Assembly: GCA_964017235.1 (NCBI GenBank)
Contig: OZ024930.1
Coordinates: forward strand, 25,052,614 to 25,116,613
Length of the DNA stretch: 64,000 nucleotides
Direction: 5' to 3'
Source: Sabellastarte sp. h YS-2021
Lineage: Eukaryota > Annelida > Polychaeta > Sabellida > Sabellidae
Positions 54,340 through 64,000 of this stretch are shown one piece after another. Within the stretch, counting starts at the first letter, position 1. Each line of letters opens with the position of its first letter. The notes under the pieces were generated by a model. It made no database searches. It saw only the letters and a program-made list of their open reading frames with translations, and was not told the DNA's origin. A program made the position numbers and the translations under genes.

Positions 54340-55760
54340 TTGGGATAGCTGCGCTGCAGAGATACCCTGAAGATCAAAAATTTCGTCGAAATCGCTCTAT
54401 GTAGCACGGTTTTCGAAATATTAGCATTTTTGTGTTTTGCAATTTTGCGAAAAATTCTAAAATTCAAAATGGCCGCCATTTTTGGCAAGAGAAAATTTTT
54501 TTGTAAATTGGCATGGCTACTCTGCAGAGATACCCTGTGGGTCAAAAATTTCGTCGAAATCGTTCTATCTAGCACGGTTTTCGAGATATAAGCATTTTTA
54601 TGTTTTGCAATTTTGCGAAAAATTCGAAAATTCAAAATGGCCGCCATTTTTTGCGAGAAATTTTTTTTTGAAAATTGGCATGGCTACTCTGCAGAGATAC
54701 CCTGTGGGTCAAAAATTTCGTCGAAATCGCTCCATCTAGCAGGCTTTTCGAGATATAAGCATTTTTGTGTTTTGCAATTTTTGCGAAAAATTCGAAAATT
54801 CAAAATGGCCGCCATTTTTGCCGAGACAAATTTTTTTTGAAAATAGGCATGGCTACTCTGCAGAGATACCCCGTGGGTCAAAAATTTCGTCGAAATTGCT
54901 CTATCTAGCAGGGTTTTCGAGATATAAGCATTTTTGTGTTTTGCAATTTTTGCGAAAAATTCAAAAATTCAAAATGGCTACCATTTTTGGCGAGACAAAA
55001 TTTTTTTGAAAACTGGGATAACTACTCCGCAGAGATACCCTGTGGGTCAAAAATTTCGTCGAAATCGCTCTATGTAGCACGGTTTTCGAAATATTAGCAT
55101 TTTTGTGTTTTGCAATTTTGCGAAAAATTCTAAAATTCAAAATGGCCGCCATTTTTGGCAAGAGAAAATTTTTTTGTAAATTGGCATGGCTACTCTGCAG
55201 AGATACCCTGTGGGTCAAAAATTTCGTCGAAATCGTTCTATCTAGCACGGTTTTCGAGATATAAGCATTTTTATGTTTTGCAATTTTGCGAAAAATTCGA
55301 AAATTCAAAATGGCCGCCATTTTTTGCGAGAAATTTTTTTTTGAAAATTGGCATGGCTACTCTGCAGAGATACCCTGTGGGTCAAAAATTTTGTCGAAAT
55401 TGCTCCATCTAGCAGGCTTTTCGAGATATAAGCATTTTTGTGTTTTGCAATTTTTGCGAAAAATTCGAAAATTCAAAATGGCCGCCATTTTTGCCGAGAC
55501 AAATTTTTTTTGAAAATAGGCATGGCTACTCTGCAGAGATACCCTGTGGGTCAAAAATTTCGTCGAAATTGCTCTATCTAGCAGGGTTTTCGAGATATAA
55601 GCATTTTTGTGTTTTGCAATTTTTGCGAAAAATTCGAAAATTCAAAATGGCTACCATTTTTGGCGAGACAAAATTTTTTTGAAAACTGGGATAACTACTC
55701 CGCAGAGATACCCTGTGGGTCAAAAATTTCGTCGAAATCGCTCTATCTAGCACGGTTTTG
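54340..55760. repeat. 169-bp satellite array of I2 with 673-bp higher-order repeat
   Basis: About 8.5 monomers of 168-169 bp. Monomers 1-4 (about 54390-55062) and 5-8 (about 55063-55735) are nearly identical block for block at a spacing of 673 bp, down to shared variants such as AAAATTCTAAAATTC and AGCAGGCTTTTCGAG. A four-monomer block was therefore duplicated recently. The overlapping open frames on both strands are by-products of the repeat. Confidence 0.9.
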
Positions 55761-56642
55761 GAGATATAAGCAATTTTTTGTGTTTTCCTTATTTGGAAAA
55801 TTCATAATGATTAATTAATCATTAATTACTCGGCCATTTCTTAACCAATCAATGCCAAAATCTAAAGATTTCCAGATTTTAATAGAATGAATGTATTTGC
55901 CAAGTTTCAGGTGAACTGATAAAATTCCTTTCAAGTTATCATCCGGACAAGCTTCCCCATCGAAAAAAGACATTTTTGGTCATGTGACTGACCTCTCTGA
56001 TTGGTTGAAATGTCACTGCAGTATATTCAAAAAAATTCCCCAAGGCTACTGCCTAAACCTGCCAAATTTGAAAAGAATCCGCCTAACGGTTACAGAGTTA
56101 TAAGGAAAACAAAATGCGGAGCCGGCGGAGCCTGAAGGTCTCCCATACACAAACAAGCGTCCCTTGCGGGACGCTTAACTATACTTATTGAATAGTTATA
56201 GGTCTACTGACATAGGCAGGTCAAACACAGAGGGCAGATAGTTTTGCACTTTTACCTGAACACAGTAAGAAATGTTGCATTGTGTATATTGTCAGGAAGG
56301 TCATTCTAAATGTAATGCCAACTTGCCATAGTAAGTTGCACTGGGAATGCATGGTCTGGTCATAATGTGCCGTTATTTATAAAACATATGGCCTTGAATG
56401 GATATATGGTAGGTACAGTCGACTCTGTATGAGATTATTCAGTAGAATATAGTATCTGCTACTTATGTGAGGGCTTGTATACTGCCATTCAAAGCAAATT
56501 GCCACTTGCATGTTCTTCTTTGCAAGTTCAGCGGTGCACTTGCATACTGTAAAATACCTCTTAGAAATTGTAACTCTGTTATCTGAAAAATAGTCACTGT
56601 CCCTCACATCACACTGTCAATACAATGAACATTGTGACTCAC

Positions 56643-56774
56643 CAGTCAGAGGTTGAAGACTCTTTACCAGAGTTGGAATGATCTGATTGGCTGCTGCCAC
56701 TGCTCATACATTGCGGAGAATCGTAAGGACTGGCACTCCCCCGCACACTGCCCGTACCAGAGATAATCTGCCAA
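56643..56774 (-). CDS. Unidentified host gene, exon 5 of the six seen
   Basis: 132 bp with acceptor TTCTATTTCAG at 56775-56785 and donor GTGAGTCAC at 56642 downward. It enters with one base and leaves with two, matching both neighbours. It encodes a Ser/Gly/Asp-rich low-complexity stretch that begins W-Q-I-I-S-G-T-G-S-V-R-G. The intron after it contains satellite element I2. Confidence 0.75.
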
Positions 56775-57508
56775 CTGAAATAGAAGAAGTTCATGGACTC
56801 AATTTGATTGACAGCTGAGGGATTGGTCTGCAACCTGGAATACCAGCATAAAGTAATTTACCTGGATTTCATCAGACTGTACACTTCATGTCTGGATAAT
56901 ATGGGACTGTACTAGGGAATTCTATGGCGCATAAAACAACATGAGATGATCTGGCAACTACAACAAACTGATTTAATTACATTGGCACACTTTTGAAAGT
57001 GATCCAATTTACGGCAAATGCACAAATGTTTACTGATAAAATTGATCCTACTATTTGTGCTGGTTTTTAATACATATATTTGTTACATGTCTGTGTTATT
57101 TAATAATATTATAGTCTGACCTGCAATAGAAACAGGAAGCTAATTTACTTTATTACACACTCACTAAATGCCCTACCTTTCACTAACAATAAAAATGTTT
57201 TTTTTTCTATGCTATTCTCTGTTCCAAGGGAATGGATACTCGTCCAGTGGACAAACACGTTTAATAAAAGTTATGGTAAGGCATGTGATGGTTTCAGAAA
57301 CTTTCACTTACTTGCAAAACAGTCATGAATTTTGTTATCTTCCTCCCAACTGGACACCTTTCAATTGACAAGCGGATTATTGTATACCCAAAACACTTAA
57401 TTTTTTTCTCTCCTCCCAAGGGATACAGCTACTGGACTAGTGGGTAAATGTGTATCAACTTGTAGCAATTACCTCACCGAAGCACACAATATAAGTTTCA
57501 CAGCCTAC

Positions 57509-57721
57509 CTTCCACTGACTGAGGATGATGTCTTGATCTCTGCCATCCTTCTACCCGTGGGTACAGCCATGGGGCTGGTGGACTGGTACATCAGGTGAGT
57601 GCGGAGGTTTGCCTGCTGCGACTGACTGCGGCTGGCAGATGTGGGTGAGTTCTTGGCGGCAGAACCATTAGAAATACCTTGAGACAGGGTACCATTAGCA
57701 GAAGTCACACCAGGAGGGGCA
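57509..57721 (-). CDS. Unidentified host gene, exon 4 of the six seen
   Basis: 213 bp with acceptor TTTTTGTCAG and donor GTAGGCTG. The frame is open throughout and in phase with neighbours. The product is Ser/Asn/Gln-rich and probably disordered, with a short ordered-looking segment R-T-H-L-M-Y-Q-S-T-S-P near the middle. Confidence 0.75.
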
Positions 57722-58113
57722 CTGACAAAAACAACAGAGCATTGTCATGGTAAAAGACATATTTCTAGGTGACAGAGCAATTAAATGGAAGAAGTGCACC
57801 ATTAATACACAGTTCACAAGAGCAATGAAAGGAAAGTAGCAAAATTATCAAAGATTAGGAATGTTAGTGAATACTGGCCCAGATTATCATACTAGTTCAC
57901 CTGGTTTGAGATTTGTATTTATGTTTTTGCTTAACAGTTCAGACTTTAGTATGTGTATAAACTTAGACATATACATTTGCAGTAATTCACCAGTATGTAA
58001 GCCTACTACTGTAATCTACTGGTGAGTTAACACTGGCATATTGTCAATGTATGTCTATTGTATACTTTTTATTGTTATTTTTAATTTCTTTATATAATTT
58101 ATCACTGCCTCAC

Positions 58114-58270
58114 CCATTGGACAAGATGTAAGCCTCTTCCTCCGGCGAGCCCACACTGAAGTACACAGGTGGGTTGTCAATGCTACTCTTTGTGCTGTTC
58201 AAACTACTCGTACTGCTGATACTAGTGTTGCTTCCACGGTAACCAGGCTGGTGTAACTCTGGGTCAGAAC
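58114..58270 (-). CDS. Unidentified host gene, exon 3 of the six seen
   Basis: 157 bp with acceptor ATCCCTGTAG and donor GTGAGGCAG. It encodes a Ser/Thr-rich run (S-N-T-S-I-S-S-T-S-S-L) followed by P-P-V-Y-F-S-V-G-S-P-E-E-E-A-Y-I-L. Such Ser-rich and acidic-Tyr segments are common in regulatory tails, but no family was recognised. The preceding 4-kb intron holds the double-satellite element G. Confidence 0.75.
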
Positions 58271-58554
58271 CTACAGGGATGGGTGGTGTGTAATAAATAA
58301 TTAATAAAATGTATTAAAGTAATAGGGTAACAGGAAACAGACTATGTAAACTGATAGAGTAACGTGATATATTATATCATAGGTAATTAAGTGCTGAAGA
58401 AACAGGTACACCCATAACAGTGTGATACAGTTACAAGTACAATAGTGGATGTGTAGTGCTGTTATGGGAAAACTGAAAGTTAAGTGAAGATCAAGCTATT
58501 TCTGGTCATCAGTATTCAGACCATGTTGTTACATGTGGGATTTAGCTAAAACAA

Positions 58555-58760
58555 AGCCAAATGGGGTTTCTGGTTCCTATTGCAAGCCGCAAAGCCATCA
58601 GACAAACAAGTATTGCGCTGAAGCAGTCAACCATCCCAGTACTAACATAGGCAATTGCCGCTTAACTTCAGTGAACAGACAGGTATTCATCACACTGCGC
58701 CACAATTCATTAAAGTCTGGAGACCAAAAAACAAAATGAAAAAAAGTGATTCTTAGAAGC
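58555..58760. repeat. Diverged dispersed repeat, copy 2
   Basis: Shares AAGCCATCA, GCCACAATTCAT, a TCTGG block and an A-rich AAAAAACAAAATGAAAAAAA tract in the same order as 36890-37060. It lies in an intron and is possibly SINE-like; class unproven. Confidence 0.35.
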
Positions 58761-59149
58761 TCTAGCCTTGGAACCTATACAAGTGAGAGTGAAGTGATAT
58801 CTACGAGGCCACTAGGTCTCAACAATATACTGTACAGAAAGCCATTCAAGCAGAAAAGTAACATGTAAAACTAGAGATTGCGTCTCGGTGCAGTGTATAC
58901 CCTGATGGGACATGGTTGAAGCCTGACATACAGAGTATTATGGTTGACACAAATATATCCCTGTGGACAGGGGGCCTAAGTGTTTATGGGAGGAACTTGT
59001 ACTGAAACTGAGTAAAAAAAATGCTTGCTTAATGAAAGATACAAATGTAACTAGACGTAGCGCATTGGAGAACGGATGCAAATTGTATCCACCAGAAAGA
59101 AAACTCGCCAATCAACCATCACTTAACCTTGAAGGAGCAGCCCAAGGTA
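58761..59149. other. Intronic DNA before the G arrays
   Basis: No gene. The 5' end of element G probably lies here but could not be placed; TATCCCTGTGG near 58950 only weakly resembles the complement of its 3' hairpin. Confidence 0.3.
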
Positions 59150-60130
59150 AAATCTGACCACATCAAAAGATTCTTAGCCCTTGATTTCCAATAGGTTGGT
59201 GTGACATTGCAAACCTCTAGGACCACAAATACGTGAGTTATAAGCACTTTTAATTTTGGCTATCCTCATTTGACCTTGAAAGAGGGGCCAAAGCTCAAAT
59301 CTGATCACATCAAAATATTCCTAGCGCATGATTTCCTATCGAATGCTTTCACATTACAAACCTCTAGGACCAAGAAGAAGCGATTTATAAGCACTTTAGA
59401 TTTTGCTTTCCTCGTTTGACTTCGAAGTAAAGGCCCAAGGTAAAATCTGACCACATCAAAAGATTCCCAGCCCATGATTTCCTATAGGTTGGTTTCACAT
59501 TGCAAACCTCTAGGACCAATAATAAGCGAGATATAAGCACTTTTAAGTTTGGCTTTCCTTGTTTGACCTTGAAGGAGGGGTCCAAGGTCAAATCTGACCA
59601 CATAAAAAGATTCCTGGCCCATGATTTCCTGTAAGTTGGTTTGCCATCCCAACCCTGTACGACCAATAATAAGCGAGTTATGAGCACTTTCAAGCTTGGC
59701 TATCCTCATTTGACCTTGAAGGAGGGGTCCAAGGTCAAATCTGACCACACAAAAGATTTCCAGCCCATGATTTCCTATAAGTTGGTTTACCATCCCAAAC
59801 CTCTAGGACCAATAATAAGTGAGTTTTAAGCACTTTTAAGTTTGGCTATCCTTGTTTGACCTTGAAGGAGGGGTCAAGGTCAAATCTGACAATATCAAAA
59901 GATTCTTGGCCCATGATTTCCTATAAGTTGGTTTCACATTGCATACCTCTAGGACCAATAATAAGCGAGTTATGAGCACTTTAAGGTTTGGCTATCCTTG
60001 TTTGACCTTGAAGGAGGAGCCCAAGGTCAAATTTGACCACACCAAAAGATTCGAAGCCCATGATTTCCTATAGGTTGGTTTTCCATCCCAAACCTATAGG
60101 ACCAATAATAAGGGAGATATAAGCACTTTT
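59150..60130. repeat. ~146-bp satellite with paired AAGGTCA motifs
   Basis: Six to seven monomers with CATGATTTCCTATAGGTTGG, AAACCTCTAGGACCAATAAT and AAGCACTTTTAAGTTTGGCT. Most contain TGACCTTGA followed about nine bases later by CCAAGGTCA, for example 59564-59572 and 59582-59590. Confidence 0.9.
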
Positions 60131-60519
60131 CATGACTGACAAAAAAATAGCCAGCCTCGGCAGGCAAGAACCCAAGCCCGCTGGTACAGCTAAATGGCCA
60201 ACAACATTGAGATTTGGGAAAATCTTTGGAACAACTTCTGTTGTAAGAAGTATAGAGAACCCACAAGATGTTCTACAAAAGATTCACAGACCATGATTTC
60301 TTACAAGTACTTTTCATATTTTGAAGCCAAAAAAACAATTATAAAGGAGATATAAGGCCTTTTTGATATGATGACCCTCCTATTTGCCATTAAAGATTGA
60401 TATGGCGGCAATTTTGTTTCAAAAACAAGGACACAATTACTCCCAGGCAAGCTTTCCTATCCATTTGCATTTTGTGCAAATCTCATGAAGCTAGCTCAAT
60501 ATTTTAGGTTACAGAAAAC

Positions 60520-61790
60520 ATTAAAGATTTTAGAACAAACTTTAAGACCCGAAAATTTTAAAAGTGTTGCCATGGCAACAGTTGCCACTGGATACCCCCC
60601 AAAACCTGATCAGCTGTAGATCTTCTTGGGGTAAACCTACCCTGAAAATTTGGTGAAATCCATGCATGGGTTTAGTCTGTGGAACACCTATAAAGTTTAA
60701 GACCTGAAAATCTTAAAAATGTTGCCATGGCAACAGATATCACTGGATACCCTCCAAAACCTAATCAGCTCTAGAACCACTTGGGGTAAACATATCCTAA
60801 AAATTTGGTGAAAATCCATATGTGGGTTTAGGCTGTCAAACACCTACAAAGTTTAAGACCTGAATATCTCAAAAGTGTTGCCATGGCAACAGATATTACT
60901 GGATACCCTCCAAAACCTAATCAGCTCTAGATCTACTTGGGGTAAACATATCCTGAAAATTTGATGAAATCCATGCAGGGGTTTAGTCTGTGGAACACCC
61001 ACAAAGTTTAAGACCCGAAAATCTTAAAAGTGTTGCCATGGCAACAGTTGTTACCCGATACCCCCCAAAACCTAAGCAGCTCTAGATCCTCTTGGGGTAA
61101 ACATCCCCTAAAAATTTGGTGAAAATCCGTGCAGGTGTTTAGTCTGTGGAACACCCACAAAGTTTAAGACCCGAAAATCTTAAAAGTGTTGCCATGGCAA
61201 CAGTTGTTACCGGATACCCCCCAAAACCTAAGCAGCTCTAGATCCTCTTGGGGTAAACATCCCCTAAAAATTTGGTGAAAATCCGTGCAGGTGTTTAGTC
61301 TGTGGAACACCCACAAAGTTTAAGACCCGAAAATCTTAAAAGTGTTGCCATGGCAACAGTTGTTACCGGATACCCCCCAAAACCTAAACAGCTCTCGGTC
61401 CTCTTGGGGTAAACATACCCTGAAAATTTGGTGAAATCCATGCAGGGGTTTAATCTTTGGAACATCCACAATTTTAAGACCCGAAAATCTTAAAAGTGTT
61501 GCCATGGCAACAGTTGTTACCAGATACCCCCCAAAACCTAAGCAGCTCTCGGTTCTCTTGGGGTAAACATACCCTGAAAATTTGGTGAAAATCCATGCAG
61601 GGGTTTAGTCTGTGGAACACCCACAATGTTTAAGACCCGAAAATCTTAAAAGTGTTACCATGGCAACAGTTGTTACCAGATACCCCCCAAAACCTAAGCA
61701 GCTCTAGATCCTCTTGGGGTAAACATCCCCTAAAAATTTGGTGAAAATCCGTGCAGGTGTTTAGGCTGTGGATCACCCACAAGCTTTATG
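60520..61790. repeat. ~155-bp satellite with GTTGCCATGGCAAC palindrome
   Basis: Eight monomers with CTTGGGGTAAACATACCCT, AAATTTGGTGAAAATCC and CCCGAAAATCTTAAAAGTG. The perfect 14-bp palindrome GTTGCCATGGCAAC starts at 60566, 60721, 60877, 61032, 61188, 61343 and 61498; an eighth copy at 61653 reads GTTACCATGGCAAC. Confidence 0.92.
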
Positions 61791-62301
61791 CCCGCCGCCA
61801 CCCGGACAGCGCAGGGGACTATAACCCCAGCCTTTATGGGGGTCTGTGAATGACCTTCAATTAAGAGCCTCAAGGTCAAATTTCTGCATGCTTACAGAGG
61901 ACATATGTATGTATTATATATACCAGCCATAGGATGATCTAACTTTCTGTATATGAGAACTGGGCCAAAATGTGAAAAAATGGCTAAAATCTGACCTTTA
62001 AGAGGCCACCAGTGACCTTGAAATTGAAGGTCAAGGTCACAAAACAATAGCGTTTGTAGTATTGCCCATATATACCCACATACCAAATTTGAAAGGTCTA
62101 ACTAAAATATTTTTTAAGTTATCGCATCCAAAAGGAAATTTCTGCGGCGGCGATGTGACCGTACTAAATCCTAAGTATCCCCGACTTTCGTCTGGGGATA
62201 CAATTAATCCATAACAAGGTCACCTCAACAGGTAACGATAGGTACCCCTGTGGTAAAAGAGTTAATATAAGTGACCTCTGTGAACCAACATACCCACTTA
62301 C

Positions 62302-62375
62302 CCAGTAGAAGACCCTCTATGGCGGCTTCAGATTCTGTTCTACTCACAGTCCTGTGATTTCTGCAACGACGCACC
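62302..62375 (-). CDS. Unidentified host gene, exon 2 of the six seen
   Basis: 74 bp with acceptor TTGGTTTTCAG and a consensus donor GTAAGTGG. It encodes V-R-R-C-R-N-H-R-T-V-S-R-T-E-S-E-A-A-I-E, a basic then acidic stretch with possible phosphorylation-type Arg-x-x-Ser sites. It is in phase with both neighbours. Confidence 0.7.
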
Positions 62376-62970
62376 CTGAAAACCAACAAACTTTGACAAT
62401 ACAAAGGAAACCAGTGCCCAATAAAACAAGAACACAAGACATGGAAAATCAATACAAAGTCACTTTAAGATAGAAAATATGCAAAAAAAATATATATATA
62501 TATCTACCGCATATTACCTTTAAAGTTCATAAAATACCCATTCATATAAAAAATCTAACCATATTAAACAGATATGTGTGATAAGTGCTATATCTAGTAA
62601 TGGCAGACAGTGACGATTCGTTAAGTGATCCATGAAGCCATTTATTATAACATTTTAAATAATTTGTCAAGACACTGTTTTCAGAATAAAAAGAAGAATA
62701 TGAAAGGTGCACAAGGTTGGTTACTTTCACATATTTAAATAGTTCATTTGAAGATGCCTATTAATGAGCACTGTAAATTACCAAAATTCTACACTATAGA
62801 GACTGAAGTTGAGTCTACAGTGTGCAGTTTGAGAGTGCAAGTGTAGCAACTCAAGATAAAAATGGCGCAACAGCAAAACAATCCTTGCTATCACAGTGAT
62901 GATACACATGTGCATGATATCAGATATTAAAAAATTAATCCTACATAGATACACAAAAATAATTGCTTAC

Positions 62971-63032
62971 CTTGAAATACTGAACTCTTCTGAAGTGATG
63001 TGTTTTAAAAAGTTAAAACAAAAGAAAAATAT
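62971..63032 (-). CDS. Unidentified host gene, exon 1 of the six seen
   Basis: 62 bp, tentative at its 5' edge. The donor AAG/GTAAGC at 62970 is strong. The acceptor TTTTTTTTCAG at 63033 gives a Phe-rich start, while a later CACTTCAG would leave only 19 bases. In either case the final residues read E-E-F-S-I-S and keep frame with exon 2. The gene must continue past the right edge of the window. Confidence 0.5.
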
Positions 63033-64000
63033 CTGAAAAAAAACAAGAACAATTAGTTGTTAATTTATGCCCAGAGAATCAGAGTTGTCAGCTACAACCT
63101 TGTATCAAGCTAGTATGTTAAAGAACAAGCTGCCCTGTATATCAATCCCCTCTCTTCTCACCCCTCCAGCAAAGAATATCTTAAAACAGCTTGTGGGAGG
63201 TTTCTGCAGGTTTTTAAAACATTTTAAAAAAGCCATCTCACATGCAAAATGCATCCTGAACTGTGTTGAATCATGACAAAGATATCCTAGCCAAATGTGA
63301 TTCACACTGAATGCATCCCGCCAAGATAGAAGGCAGATTGAAACTGGTCAAACCACAATCAAAGGTAGACGAGCCCATTCAGTTATAGTTAGTGACCTCA
63401 GTGAACAACGACTTCAGTACAGAAAGGTGGGCGCGAGGGATGAAAACTGCAAAAAGGACTAAAGTAAACTTACAGTTTTGGACTAGGATGTCTAAGCATC
63501 TTGCATTTTGAATTCTTATAGATCATTAAAAACATTTTATCTGGTACGTAAGATTTAAAAAACGATATTTGTATCATTGTTAGTATATTCTAAACAACTA
63601 CCATCCTGGAAAGGTATATCACCATAACAAGTGAACAAAACAGGAATGTCACTGGCTGTCCTTGCAGCCTTTGTGTGTATTTTCCTGTGGTCTACAGCAG
63701 TGTATAACAACAGTCAGAAAATATCTCTTGTTCATCAGGATTTACAGTTTATGTAATCTGCTGGACTGTTTAATAGTTTATAATATGACCATATATGAAA
63801 AGTTATGTTGAATATATGCTTTAATGATTTTTTTTAAACATGCAACAGTTTAAATTCTTATGTCATCTGGCAGTTGGCCCCACAGCCTGGAGAGGCAAAA
63901 CAGAAAATTTGTCCTGGTCTTGTACTTCTTCAGGCAAAAGGTCTGTATTATGTCTAAGTGATCTATCTGACTGGCCTTTCACTAATATCAGATCAAGAAA
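63033..64000. other. Presumed intron or upstream part of the host gene
   Basis: No further exon with splice sites in phase was recognised up to the window edge. The sequence is AT-rich without clear repeats. Confidence 0.4.

Larger units (their letters stand above)
53300..56184. mobile_element. Helitron-like satellite element I2, in an intron
   Basis: Same order as I1: 169-bp satellite fragments (53300-53590), TATCTCCCGCCG at 53593, the 133-bp satellite (53660-54330), the 169-bp satellite (54340-55760), a unique tail (ATTAATTAATCATTAATTA) and hairpin AAGCGTCCC-TTGC-GGGACGCTT at 56155-56176. It lies in the last intron of the host gene. Compared with I1 the first array is shorter, the second longer, and the GC-rich unit before the hairpin is not expanded. 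The 5' edge is uncertain. Confidence 0.65.
59150..62205. mobile_element. Double-satellite Helitron-like element G, in an intron
   Basis: Two unrelated arrays follow each other: a ~146-bp satellite (59150-60130) and a ~155-bp satellite (60520-61790). Then comes unique sequence with AAGGTCAAGGTCAC near 62030, a GC-rich CTGCGGCGGCGATGTG stretch, and a hairpin GTATCCCCGAC-TTTC-GTCTGGGGATAC (one bulge) at about 62174-62199. The layout of arrays, GCGGCGG block and terminal hairpin matches H, I1 and I2, though the sequence differs. No coding sequence. Confidence 0.6.

Noticed and set aside
52660-63032. Assigning the host gene to a named family such as hyccin/FAM126 from the I-E-G-L-L-L-G segment
   Set aside because: The similarity is limited to a few residues and the surrounding order does not match; naming it would be a guess.
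1-64000. tRNA or rRNA genes
   Set aside because: No cloverleaf-compatible sequence with A/B boxes and no conserved rRNA blocks were recognised by eye; a covariance-model scan was not possible.

Overview
The window is eukaryotic nuclear DNA from an animal, most likely a marine invertebrate. AT-rich non-coding sequence, GT-AG introns, five DIRS-type (tyrosine-recombinase) retrotransposons, a decayed Polinton/Maverick and several transposons carrying central satellite arrays fit a lophotrochozoan such as a mollusc. That placement is inferred from the repeat repertoire, not from a diagnostic gene. Almost everything here is mobile DNA; one host gene is visible.

Layout. 1-7.4 kb: AT-rich DNA with two related short inverted-repeat elements (1.04-1.58 and 6.21-6.62 kb), a foldback element (3.5-4.3 kb) and minus-strand Polinton fragments (protease, major capsid protein, integrase). 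7.4-12.6 kb: DIRS relic F. 13.15-29.6 kb: a four-layer nest. An old satellite array (D0) is split by DIRS element B (13.26-28.64 kb); B's 5' leader is split by a satellite-bearing element D (19.26-28.33 kb); D's own array is split by DIRS element C (19.62-25.54 kb). 30.3-34.4 kb: DIRS element E, internally deleted and carrying an hAT-like insertion. 37.3-40.36 kb: Helitron-like satellite element I1. 44.4-52.35 kb: another Helitron-like element (H) split by DIRS element A (45.27-51.89 kb), the best-preserved copy. 52.66-63.03 kb: six minus-strand exons forming the last 290 codons of an unidentified host gene. Its introns hold satellite element I2 (53.3-56.18 kb) and double-satellite element G (59.15-62.2 kb).

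How the parts work together. In each better DIRS copy the minus-strand order is left inverted terminal repeat, gag, RT-RNase H-methyltransferase, tyrosine recombinase, internal complementary region, right inverted terminal repeat. The internal complementary region matches both element ends, as expected for the circle-junction template of DIRS replication. The satellite elements have no transposase; they share GC-rich hairpin 3' ends and would have to be moved in trans. No RNA gene, CRISPR array, operon or prokaryotic signal was seen.

The least expected signals are satellite monomers that each carry a strong transcription-factor-like motif: a perfect RFX X-box palindrome repeated about every 155 bp in an intron, paired ERR/NR5A half-sites about every 146 bp, and a YY1-like near-palindrome every 169 bp. 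The monomers of different elements also share one box (AAAAGTAGGTGAAT).
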